Shown in pieces: positions 8,364 through 16,347 of a DNA stretch of 29,783 bases (its first letter is position 1; each line of letters begins with the position of its first letter). The position numbers and the translations under genes are program-made. The notes under the pieces were generated by a model. The model was not told the DNA's origin and searched no databases. It saw nothing but the letters and a program-made list of their open reading frames with translations. The stretch comes from CALEUX01 sp037439945 (GTDB taxonomy: Bacteria > Bacteroidota > Bacteroidia > Bacteroidales > Marinilabiliaceae): contig JBBIVA010000031.1 of assembly GCA_037439945.1 (NCBI GenBank), positions 1-29,783 on the forward strand. The letters are read 5' to 3'.

Positions 8364-8996
8364 TTAGTTCTTAATCCCCACTGCCCTTGAGAAAAAATTA
8401 TATAGTGTTTCTTTTCGGTTGGCTATAAACTTTTGGTAATCATCACTGTTTTTGTACAAAAGCTGCCCCAACAACGGGCGGGTAACCACCGGAAATACGC
8501 ATAAACCAATCAAATAAATAAGCATCTCCCTTGGGTCCATTTTAATTATCAGGCCATCATCCATGGCCTTTTTAATAGCAGTGATCAATAAATCCGGCTT
8601 AATTGCGGCTTCCTTTATTAAACCCGCAACCTTTTCCGGATCACGGTTAATTTCCCCAATCACAAAATTGGGCAGGTATGGCATTTTCTCCAGAATATCA
8701 ACATAACCACTAATTACTGCTTTAATTAAAAGCCTTACATCAATTTTTTCACGTACCAGTTCAGGCTCAATTGTTGGCCATAAATTCCGGAAAGATTGCC
8801 TGAAAATATTCTGGAATAATTGCTCCTTACTCCGGAAATAATAATGTAAGAGAGCTTTATTTATACCAGCTTCATTGGCAATTTCCTGCATTCTGGCTCC
8901 ATCAAAACCCTTTCGCATAAAAACCTTTCGGGCAGCATCCAAAATAATATTCTCCTGAGTATTATCCTGATTATTTGCACCATATAATTTATCCAT
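8364..8996 (-). CDS. TetR/AcrR-family transcriptional regulator of the efflux operon
   Basis: The 210-residue protein has an N-terminal TetR helix-turn-helix at about residues 15-60 (ILDAARKVFMRKGFDGARM, IANEAGINKALLHYYFRSKEQLF) and a mostly helical C-terminal ligand-binding domain. It is the first gene of the operon that encodes the TolC, HlyD, ABC and permease components, the same arrangement as CecR (YbiH) with ybhGFSR in enterobacteria. A 7-4-7 inverted repeat overlapping its promoter (9014-9031) is a good candidate autoregulatory operator, so the gene probably represses its own operon until an unknown compound binds. The start is the ATG at 8996. Confidence 0.93.
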   Translation of the reverse strand: MDKLYGANNQDNTQENIILDAARKVFMRKGFDGARMQEIANEAGINKALLHYYFRSKEQLFQNIFRQSFRNLWPTIEPELVREKIDVRLLIKAVISGYVDILEKMPYLPNFVIGEINRDPEKVAGLIKEAAIKPDLLITAIKKAMDDGLIIKMDPREMLIYLIGLCVFPVVTRPLLGQLLYKNSDDYQKFIANRKETLYNFFSRAVGIKN

Positions 8997-9013
8997 ATAG
9001 TTTAACCTATTAG

Positions 9014-9031
9014 TTTAACCGTTTGGTCAAA
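9014..9031. promoter_or_regulatory. Candidate TetR operator (imperfect palindrome)
   Basis: TTTAACC-GTTT-GGTCAAA is an inverted repeat with 7-base arms (six of seven matching) and a 4-base spacer. It lies 18-35 bases upstream of the TetR start and overlaps the -7 box of the predicted promoter. A further TTTAACC half-site is at 9001-9007. The position and symmetry are those expected for an autoregulated TetR-family repressor; binding itself is inferred. Confidence 0.6.
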
Positions 9032-9059
9032 TATAGAAAGTAATTTATATTTATGCAAC
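9028..9059 (-). promoter_or_regulatory. Predicted Bacteroidota-type promoter of the efflux operon
   Basis: Read on the minus strand, GTTG (9059-9056) and TATATTTG (9035-9028) are separated by 20 bases. The second box fits TAnnTTTG exactly and the first matches TTTG at three of four positions. Transcription would start a few bases downstream, inside or just past the candidate operator. Confidence 0.6.
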
Positions 9060-9131
9060 TCTTTAATTTAAAAAAATATTAAAGCGAACCTTTTAAGGCC
9101 GTAACGGGTTAGTTGGTTAAAAATTTATTAA

Positions 9132-10739
9132 ATGACCCAAATAAAAAGTAAAACAGATACAAACTCGGACGTTTTTAAAAAAAACGAAAAAATCAATATT
9201 GAATTGGTTTCCAGGCTAAACCTTAACCTACAGGAAGTTAGCAAAGGAGGTCCTCAATACTTAAAAGAGAAAAATCAGTTAAGAGGAAAATTATCTGTTC
9301 GCGAAAGGATTAATGCATTAATTGATACAAATACACCTTTTCTGGAGCTTTCACCACTTGCCTCCTGGGAAATGTTCAATAATGAATTTCCATCGGCAGG
9401 CATAATAACAGGTATTGGAATGGTACATGGAATTGAAACAATGATTATTGCCAATGATGCCACGGTTAAAGGCGGTACATATATATATGAAACAATTAAA
9501 AAGCACTTAAGAGCACAGGAGATTGCCTTACAAAATAGTTTGCCCTGCATTTACCTTGTAGATTCGGGTGGGATATTTTTACCTGAACAAGCCAGGGTTT
9601 TTCCTGATAATAATAATTTTGGTCGAATATTTTACAATCAGGCCCGCATGTCGGCTTGTGAAATACCCCAGATATCTGTTGTTCTTGGTTCGTGCACTGC
9701 AGGCGGGGCTTACATTCCAGCTATGAGTGATGAAACTATCATAGTTCGTGATCAGGGAACAATTTTTCTTGCCGGTCCACCACTCGTTAAGGCGGCTACA
9801 GGTGAGGACGTAACCCCTGAAGAATTGGGAGGAGCCCTGGTTCACACCTCCGTTTCAGGGGTGGCCGACTATTTGGCAGAAAATGATTATGATGCATTAT
9901 CAATTTGCAGAAATATTTTTGAAAATATGCCAAGGGCAAACAAATTTAAAAATAACCTAAAAGAGATTAAACCACCGGGATACAGCCCTTGGGAACTATA
10001 TGGAATTATTCCGGCAAAGGGTGGGCCCTGGCCTGATGTAAGGGAGATAGTAGCCAGGTTAACAGATGGTAGTGAGTTTTTAGAGTTTAAAAAAAATTAT
10101 GGTAAAACCCTTGTTACCGGTTTTGCCCGTATTTACGGTTATGAGGTTGGAATTTTGGCCAATGATGGCATCATGTTCTCAGATTCGGCACTTAAAGGAA
10201 CACATTTAATTCAGTTATGTAATTCGCGTGGTATTCCAATGATATTCCTTCAGAATGTAACCGGATTTATGGTGGGAAAAGAATATGAAAATTCAGGGAT
10301 TGCAAAAGATGGTGCAAAAATGGTAAATGCACTTTCAAACTCCACCGTTCCATTTTTCACTATAATTATTGGAGGATCGTATGGTGCAGGAAATTATGCT
10401 ATGGGTGGCAGGGCATTTGGGCCACGATTTCTTTTTATGTGGCCAAATGCACGCATTTCAGTAATGGGGGCCACGCAGGCAGCACAAGTTTTGAGTGCTA
10501 TAAAAAAAGATAAAAACAATAGCAAAGAGAATAATTTAAATGATGAAGGTTTATTAAAACTTGAAAAAGAAATAATTCAAAAATATGAAACTGAAGGTTC
10601 ACCATATTACAGCACTGCCAGGTTGTGGGATGATGGTATTATTGATCCTGCCAAAACAAGAGATATACTTGGGTTAATTATTGAATTATCTCAAAAAACA
10701 AAAAATAAAAAGGCAAATTACGGGGTTTTCAGGATGTAG
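9132..10739 (+). CDS. liuB: Methylcrotonyl-CoA carboxylase, carboxyltransferase (beta) subunit
   Basis: The 535-residue protein matches the beta subunit of 3-methylcrotonyl-CoA carboxylase, which transfers the carboxyl group from carboxybiotin to 3-methylcrotonyl-CoA to give 3-methylglutaconyl-CoA in leucine breakdown. Diagnostic segments are YLVDSGGIFLP (141-151), FGRIFYNQARMSA, GSCTAGGAY (186-194), GTIFLAGPPLVKAATGE, and the second acyl-CoA site GGSYGAGNYAMGGR (about 414-427). Length and motif order are normal. It is the first gene of a plus-strand series with the hydratase, the biotin-carrying alpha subunit and an acyl-CoA dehydrogenase, which favours methylcrotonyl-CoA over the related propionyl- and geranyl-CoA carboxylases. 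The start is the ATG at 9132. The 135-nt gap to the divergent tetR gene must hold its promoter, but no good match was found on this strand. Confidence 0.92.
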   Translation: MTQIKSKTDTNSDVFKKNEKINIELVSRLNLNLQEVSKGGPQYLKEKNQLRGKLSVRERINALIDTNTPFLELSPLASWEMFNNEFPSAGIITGIGMVHGIETMIIANDATVKGGTYIYETIKKHLRAQEIALQNSLPCIYLVDSGGIFLPEQARVFPDNNNFGRIFYNQARMSACEIPQISVVLGSCTAGGAYIPAMSDETIIVRDQGTIFLAGPPLVKAATGEDVTPEELGGALVHTSVSGVADYLAENDYDALSICRNIFENMPRANKFKNNLKEIKPPGYSPWELYGIIPAKGGPWPDVREIVARLTDGSEFLEFKKNYGKTLVTGFARIYGYEVGILANDGIMFSDSALKGTHLIQLCNSRGIPMIFLQNVTGFMVGKEYENSGIAKDGAKMVNALSNSTVPFFTIIIGGSYGAGNYAMGGRAFGPRFLFMWPNARISVMGATQAAQVLSAIKKDKNNSKENNLNDEGLLKLEKEIIQKYETEGSPYYSTARLWDDGIIDPAKTRDILGLIIELSQKTKNKKANYGVFRM

Positions 10740-10905
10740 CTATAAAACCTGTATAATTACTAAATAAATTGAAGGGGAACAATAAACCCTGCTTCCCTAT
10801 TATAACTTATCATGCTGTTTTGGAATTTGTGCCGTTACATGGTTATTTCATCAATTATTATTACCTTTTGACTTCCATTAAATTTATAACATCCATTTCC
10901 AATAA

Positions 10906-11694
10906 ATGATACTAATTAAGAAATTTGGTGAAGGCATTTGCTACCTCGAGCTTAACCGGCCTGAAAAACGTAATGCTTTAAATAAAAAAATGATTCTTGA
11001 ATTAATTACTTTTCTTGAAATAAATTCGGAGTCAACACAATTTAAAGCTCTTGTGATTTCAGGTGCCGAAGGTTATTTTTCAGCCGGGGCCGACCTGGAG
11101 TGGATGAAACAGGGAATAGAACAAACTTTGGAAGAAAATTTAAAAGATGCAAAACTTTTTAATCAGTTATATTCAATACTCTGGAATTTTCCAAAACCTA
11201 TTATTGTAAGGGTTGATAAAGGAGCCTTTGGAGGTGCTTTAGGGCTAATAGCTTGTGCCGATGTGGTTGTAACATCGCCTGATGCAATTTTTTCGGCCTC
11301 AGAGGTTTCCCTTGGCATTATTCCCGCAGTTGTGGCCCCTTATATTTTACAAAAAACCGGGCTTTCAACCGCCCGTAATATTATGTTATCTGCCGAAACT
11401 TTTAATGGTGAAAAAGCTTTACACTATAATCTGGTTCACGTATTGGCCCCTGCTGAAAAACTGGGAATTAGAACTCGCGAATTAGCCCTTAAAATAACCA
11501 GAAATAGTCCTTCGGCATTAAAAGAAACTAAAAATCTTTTAAACCGTTTGGGAGGTTTGGTTGTTTCAGTGGATAACGAAATTGAACGATTAACAACCGA
11601 ACTAATTGCACGGGCACGAATATCGCCCGACGGACAGGAAGGGGTTAAAGCGTTTTTTGAAAAACGAAAACCAAACTGGAATGACATTTTATGA
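10906..11694 (+). CDS. liuC: Methylglutaconyl-CoA hydratase (enoyl-CoA hydratase family)
   Basis: The 262-residue crotonase-fold enzyme is expected to hydrate 3-methylglutaconyl-CoA to (S)-HMG-CoA. It has the oxyanion-hole segments SAGADLEWMK (59-68) and AFGGALGL (107-114). The catalytic glutamate is in ASEVSLGIIPA (Glu133), while the position of the other crotonase glutamate is Gly, as I recall for LiuC-type hydratases. The ADLEWMK and SEVSLGIIPA strings are typical of methylglutaconyl-CoA hydratases rather than general enoyl-CoA hydratases. It lies between the two carboxylase subunit genes. A 166-nt spacer separates it from liuB, and its end overlaps the start of liuD by 14 bases, suggesting coupled translation with the latter. 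Its product, HMG-CoA, is also the substrate of the reductase encoded 5 kb downstream. Confidence 0.88.
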   Translation: MILIKKFGEGICYLELNRPEKRNALNKKMILELITFLEINSESTQFKALVISGAEGYFSAGADLEWMKQGIEQTLEENLKDAKLFNQLYSILWNFPKPIIVRVDKGAFGGALGLIACADVVVTSPDAIFSASEVSLGIIPAVVAPYILQKTGLSTARNIMLSAETFNGEKALHYNLVHVLAPAEKLGIRTRELALKITRNSPSALKETKNLLNRLGGLVVSVDNEIERLTTELIARARISPDGQEGVKAFFEKRKPNWNDIL

Positions 11695-13699
11695 CCCGCG
11701 GGTTAAACCAATAAATAAAATTTTAATTGCCAACAGAGGAGAAATTGCAACCCGTATTATATCAACAGCTTCTAAAATGGGAATTGAAACTGTTGAAATA
11801 ATAACAAGTAAACAGGGGAGTTCACTTGCAACCTACACTGCCGAAATTGAAACAGACAACCCTGTTGATTTTTTTTTGAATGGCAATGCTATAATTGAAA
11901 TAGCTAAAAAATTTAATGTTGATGCTATTCACCCGGGATATGGATTTCTTTCAGAAAATGCTGAATTTGCCAGATTGGTAGAAGAAGAAGGAATAATTTT
12001 CATTGGCCCCTCACACTCCAGCATTAAATTAATGGGTAATAAATCAGGGGCCCGAAATATTGCCGAAGATTTAATGGTTCCTGTAACAAAGGCTTTGAAA
12101 GGTTCAATTGATGAAATTCTTACAAAAGGAAGCGAATTAAAATTCCCTGTATTGGTTAAAGCTGATGCCGGAGGTGGCGGCAAGGGCATGTTATTAGCTA
12201 ATAAATACGACGAACTGGAAGAAAAGCTTTTGCAGGCCTCACGTGAAGCCAAAAATTATTTTGGGTGCGGAAATGTTTATGTTGAAGAATATATTACAGG
12301 TGCAAGACATATAGAAGTACAGATTTTAGGAGATAAATACGGAAATTTAATACATCTTTTTGAAAGAGAATGTTCAGTACAAAGAAGATATCAGAAAATT
12401 ATAGAGGAATGCCCATCGCCGGCTGTTAATGATTCTCTTCGTAAAAAAATTACCGGCGATGCACTTAAAATATGTCATGCCATTGGTTATTATAATGCGG
12501 GCACAATTGAGTTTTTAGTGGATGAAAACCACAACCACTTTTTCCTTGAAATGAATACCCGTATTCAGGTTGAACACCCGGTTACCGAAATGGTTACAGG
12601 AATTGATATTGTAAAGGAACAAATCCTTATTTCAATGGGTTTTGCATTAGCAGTTAACCAAAAGAATGTAAAAATAACAGGTCATTCAATTGAATGCCGT
12701 ATTTATGCCGAAGATGCAGAAAAGAACTTTAATCCATCCCCGGGGAAAATTCATAGGGTAAAATGGCCTGGTCCTGATTTGGTAAGAACAGATACCTGGT
12801 TTTATGGGCCGGTAGAAATAACCCCTGAATATGATCCAATGCTGGCCAAAATTGTTTGCCATGGAATAAACCGTAACCAGGCGGTTTCGAAAATGAGTGC
12901 TGCTCTTAACACCACGAGTTTAATGGGAATTGAAACTAACATTAATTATTTAAAATCAATTTTATCAGATCCAGACTTTAAAAAAGGGTTTACAAATACT
13001 GATTATTGCAAAACCCACGAATTTCCTCATGTTAATATTCCATCAATACAAACAATTGCTGCATCATACTTTGCATGGTTATTAAATTACAAGCCAAAGG
13101 GAAACTCTGTGTGGCACAAAATTGGCTTTTTCAGATTAATCAATGAAACTACCCTGACAATTGAAAATAACCAGGTTATAATTAACTGGCAGAAAATTGG
13201 AACCGGTAAAACCTACTGTTTAATAATAAACGGAACAAATCATATGATTATTTCCGATATTGAATTTACCAATGACCATTTAAGTTTTTCCGAAAACAAC
13301 CGCCAATTTAGTTTTTATTGGGTTATTAATGATATGGGGCAGCTAATACTTGAATTCAAAAATAAACCTATTACAATTTCCCACGGATATCTTAAAACCT
13401 TAAATGAGAAAGGAATCCCTGAAAAGGGGCCTCAATTCAAAAATGAAATTTTACATGCCCCAATTCCCGGAAAAATTACAGGCATAAAAGTTAACGAAGG
13501 GGCTTTTGTTAAAAAAGGAGATTGTTTAATCACACTTGAGGCAATGAAAATGGAGAATCATATTATTGCTATTGAAGATGGAATAGTTGAAAAAATTTTG
13601 CCGGTAACAGGTCAGCAAGTAAAGGCAAATGAAATTCTAATTATTATGAATCCAATACCTACAAAGCTGAATAAAATGCCAATACCATCACAAAACTAA
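11681..13699 (+). CDS. liuD: Methylcrotonyl-CoA carboxylase, biotin-carrying (alpha) subunit
   Basis: The 672-residue subunit (ATG at 11681) combines a biotin carboxylase at the N-terminus with a biotin carrier domain at the C-terminus. The carboxylase domain begins KILIANRGEIATRI and has the glycine-rich ATP loop DAGGGGKGM, the motif EMNTRIQVEHPVTE and the usual KIVCHG segment. The carrier motif EAMKMENH near the C-terminus has the biotinylated lysine at about residue 623. The middle region (about 450-590) is divergent, as expected for the domain linking the two parts. A longer reading from a TTG at 11606 would overlap liuC by almost 90 bases and is unlikely. It works with LiuB to carboxylate 3-methylcrotonyl-CoA. 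Confidence 0.92.
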   Translation: MTFYDPRVKPINKILIANRGEIATRIISTASKMGIETVEIITSKQGSSLATYTAEIETDNPVDFFLNGNAIIEIAKKFNVDAIHPGYGFLSENAEFARLVEEEGIIFIGPSHSSIKLMGNKSGARNIAEDLMVPVTKALKGSIDEILTKGSELKFPVLVKADAGGGGKGMLLANKYDELEEKLLQASREAKNYFGCGNVYVEEYITGARHIEVQILGDKYGNLIHLFERECSVQRRYQKIIEECPSPAVNDSLRKKITGDALKICHAIGYYNAGTIEFLVDENHNHFFLEMNTRIQVEHPVTEMVTGIDIVKEQILISMGFALAVNQKNVKITGHSIECRIYAEDAEKNFNPSPGKIHRVKWPGPDLVRTDTWFYGPVEITPEYDPMLAKIVCHGINRNQAVSKMSAALNTTSLMGIETNINYLKSILSDPDFKKGFTNTDYCKTHEFPHVNIPSIQTIAASYFAWLLNYKPKGNSVWHKIGFFRLINETTLTIENNQVIINWQKIGTGKTYCLIINGTNHMIISDIEFTNDHLSFSENNRQFSFYWVINDMGQLILEFKNKPITISHGYLKTLNEKGIPEKGPQFKNEILHAPIPGKITGIKVNEGAFVKKGDCLITLEAMKMENHIIAIEDGIVEKILPVTGQQVKANEILIIMNPIPTKLNKMPIPSQN

Positions 13700-13749
13700 A
13701 ATTTCAATAATTACATTAAATCTAAAAACAGTAAATACTCAAATAAAAC

Positions 13750-14895
13750 ATGCATCCATTATTAACTGAAGCTCATGATAAATACCGTAATAAAGTACGG
13801 CAATTTGCTGAATCGGAAATAAAACCAATAGCACCAAAACTTGATAATGAAGAAACCTTTTCAACGGAACTGACAAAAAAAATGGGAAGTGAAGGTTTGC
13901 TTGGTATAATAGCTCCCGCAAAATATGGCGGTCAGGGACTTGATACCCTGTCATATATTATTGCCATTGAGGAATTATCAAGAGTTGACGCTTCACAGGC
14001 CGCAACCATTGCTGCTCATAACAGCCTTGGAATTGCACCAATAATTGAGTTTGGTACTGACGAACAAATAGAAAGGCTGTTACCTGAATTAACATCGGGA
14101 AATTATTTATGGGCTTTTGGTTTAACTGAAGAAAACGCAGGGTCTGATGCCAAGGGAGTTAAAACAACTGCTGTTTTTGATGATAATTACTGGCTGATAA
14201 ATGGCAGTAAAAGATATATAACAAATATATCCAACGAGCTAACCAGGGGCTTAACAATTCTTGCGCTGACAAAAGATGAATCAGGAGTTGATGTTCCTTC
14301 CACTATTTTGATTGAAAAAGGAACTCCCGGATTTGAATGTAAACCAATGAAGGGTAAAATGATGTGGCGGGCTTCTGATACCGGAATGGTAACTTTAAAC
14401 AATTGTCGCGTGCCATACTCAAACCTATTGGGTAAGGTTGGCCACGGACTAAAAAATATGCTGATTACCCTTGATTCAGGAAGATTATCAATAGCAGCAA
14501 TGGGCCTTGGGCTTGCATCCGGGGCTTTTGAAATGGCATTAAATTATTCTCAAACCAGAGTACAGTTTAATCAAAAAATTCATAAAAACCAGGTTATTGC
14601 ATTTAAACTGGCTGATATGGCTGTTAAAATTGAGGTAGCCCGTAACACCCTTTACAACGCATGTAAACTCAAAGACCAACACCAGCCTTTCTCAAGGGAA
14701 GCAGCAATTGCAAAACTTTATGCATCAGAAATAGCACGCGAAGTAGCTGATGAGGCTTTACAGATATTTGCAGGTGCAGGGTTATTTAAAAATAATCCTA
14801 TTGAACGGTTTTACAGGGATCAACGCATTTTACAAATTGGAGAAGGAACATCGGAAATTCTTAGGATGGTAATTGCAAAAAGCCTTGGGGTTTAA
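13750..14895 (+). CDS. Acyl-CoA dehydrogenase, short-chain type; probable role in leucine/branched-chain catabolism
   Basis: The 381-residue flavoenzyme has the acyl-CoA dehydrogenase layout: FAD contact WAFGLTEENAGSDAKG (121-136), the middle beta domain, and a C-terminal helical domain ending in ILQIGEGTSEI. Context in the liu gene series suggests isovaleryl-CoA as substrate. However, the catalytic glutamate is in the usual short/medium-chain position (Glu365, in IGEGT), and the helix-G position where human isovaleryl-CoA dehydrogenase carries its base (Glu254) is Gly244. The enzyme may therefore act on isobutyryl-, 2-methylbutyryl- or butyryl-CoA, or it may be an isovaleryl-CoA dehydrogenase with the base placed differently. 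It follows liuD after 50 nt. The 223-nt gap after it has no recognised gene. Confidence 0.85.
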   Translation: MHPLLTEAHDKYRNKVRQFAESEIKPIAPKLDNEETFSTELTKKMGSEGLLGIIAPAKYGGQGLDTLSYIIAIEELSRVDASQAATIAAHNSLGIAPIIEFGTDEQIERLLPELTSGNYLWAFGLTEENAGSDAKGVKTTAVFDDNYWLINGSKRYITNISNELTRGLTILALTKDESGVDVPSTILIEKGTPGFECKPMKGKMMWRASDTGMVTLNNCRVPYSNLLGKVGHGLKNMLITLDSGRLSIAAMGLGLASGAFEMALNYSQTRVQFNQKIHKNQVIAFKLADMAVKIEVARNTLYNACKLKDQHQPFSREAAIAKLYASEIAREVADEALQIFAGAGLFKNNPIERFYRDQRILQIGEGTSEILRMVIAKSLGV

Positions 14896-15118
14896 CATTG
14901 TCATTATAATCAATATTACCGGCTTATATATCTTTAATTTATAATTCAAATTAATCTTTAAATAGTCCAGTAATTAAGCTATTTTTCCAAAATGGTTATA
15001 ATTGGTTAAATGTTTATCAGGGAATTTTAAAAAACATGATTTACATTTTTTATAAGATCGACATTCATCAAACTGAATTGGGTTAAATTTATACCTCCTG
15101 ACAGGAAAAAAACAATTA

Positions 15119-16129
15119 ATGGAAGAGAGAAAAACTGACCATATAAAAATGGCAATACAGTCACGGGTAAATGCCGGCGAAGCAGACACGAGGTTTTTTT
15201 ATGAACCCATGTTATCGGGCTATCCTGTTGAAGAAATCAGGCCTTTTGAGTTTGCCGGTAAAACAATGAAACTACCCATCTGGGTTTCGAGTATGACCGG
15301 AGGTACAGCACTGGCAGGTCAAATAAACAGGAATCTGGCAACTGTTTGTGCTGAATTCGGAATGGGCATGGGGCTTGGTTCATGCAGAACTCTTTTGGAA
15401 AGCCCAAAATATTTAAGTGATTTTGATGTTAGGGAATACATTGGCAGCGATGCCCCTTTGTATGCAAACCTGGGAATTGCCCAGCTTGAAAAAATGTTAG
15501 CTAAGAAGGAAACTGATAAAATTTCTGACCTGGTTCACAAACTAAGGGCCGATGGTATAATAATTCATGTTAATCCGCTACAGGAGGTATTTCAACCGGA
15601 GGGTGACCTAATAACCTTACCGCCTATTGAAACTTTAACAAAATACCTGGAACTTACCAAACTAAAGGTTATTGTTAAGGAGGTTGGCCAGGGTATGGGG
15701 CCCGAAAGCTTAAAACTTTTGCTTAAATTACCATTACAGGCCATTGAATTTGGGGCCCTGGGAGGTACAAATTTCACTAAACTCGAATTGGCGAGGCATT
15801 CTCCTGTGTATGGCGCATCATTTAACCCCTTCGGATATGTAGGGCATAGTGCTACTGAAATGACTAAAATGGTCAATAGTATTGTTAAAGGCTCAAATGA
15901 AATTAAGTGTAAGCAAATTATTATTTCCGGTGGTATTACAAATGTTTTGGATGGGTATTACCTTATTAATATTAGCACTTTGCCTTCAGTATTTGGATTA
16001 GGATCGGCTTTTTTACAGCATGCTATGGATGATTACGAAAATCTTAGGTTTTTTGTAGAAAAACTAAAAAAGAGCCTCGATGTAGCAGGATGTTATTTAA
16101 AAATAAAACCACCTCAATTTCAGGAATAA
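15119..16129 (+). CDS. fni: Type 2 isopentenyl-diphosphate delta-isomerase (FMN-dependent)
   Basis: The 336-residue cytoplasmic enzyme interconverts IPP and DMAPP. Type 2 signatures are the N-terminal RKTDHI (4-9), WVSSMTGG (55-62, FMN binding), ANLGIAQ, IIIHVNPLQE (147-156), the FMN-site KEVGQGM, FGALGGTNF and a C-terminal ISGGI. The ATG at 15119 directly precedes the conserved EERKTDHI. It is the first of five mevalonate-pathway genes, co-oriented with and directly following the leucine genes, and performs the last step of the pathway encoded by its neighbours. Confidence 0.95.
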   Translation: MEERKTDHIKMAIQSRVNAGEADTRFFYEPMLSGYPVEEIRPFEFAGKTMKLPIWVSSMTGGTALAGQINRNLATVCAEFGMGMGLGSCRTLLESPKYLSDFDVREYIGSDAPLYANLGIAQLEKMLAKKETDKISDLVHKLRADGIIIHVNPLQEVFQPEGDLITLPPIETLTKYLELTKLKVIVKEVGQGMGPESLKLLLKLPLQAIEFGALGGTNFTKLELARHSPVYGASFNPFGYVGHSATEMTKMVNSIVKGSNEIKCKQIIISGGITNVLDGYYLINISTLPSVFGLGSAFLQHAMDDYENLRFFVEKLKKSLDVAGCYLKIKPPQFQE

Positions 16130-16229
16130 AAGTGAAAGAAAACATTACAAAAGATCGTTAGACATATAAAATATTAGATGTTATATAAAAGCACGTTCTT
16201 GATTCTAAACATATTACACATTCAATAAA

Positions 16230-16247
16230 TATATTTGTATACATTTG
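16230..16247 (+). promoter_or_regulatory. Possible promoter -7 boxes upstream of HMG-CoA reductase
   Basis: Two exact TAnnTTTG matches, TATATTTG at 16230-16237 and TACATTTG at 16240-16247, lie about 100 bases before the HMG-CoA reductase start. No clear TTTG box with the usual spacing was found upstream, so this is a weak candidate. Confidence 0.35.
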
Positions 16248-16347
16248 AAAATAAAGCAAATAAACAGTTTAACCAACTATAAACCTAAAAAACTGATAAC
16301 GTTTTCAAAAAATCGTTCAATTCACCCAAAAAGCCAACAAAGAAGTT

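Noticed and set aside
11606..11680. N-terminal extension of the biotin-carrying subunit from a TTG, overlapping liuC heavily
   Set aside because: The added 25 residues have no biotin carboxylase similarity, and the ATG at 11681 directly precedes the conserved start of the domain.
9132..13699. Geranyl-CoA or propionyl-CoA carboxylase as identity of the carboxylase pair
   Set aside because: A hydratase with the LiuC-type motifs lies between the subunit genes, and the beta-subunit strings match methylcrotonyl-CoA carboxylase best. Geranyl-CoA carboxylase cannot be fully excluded by eye.
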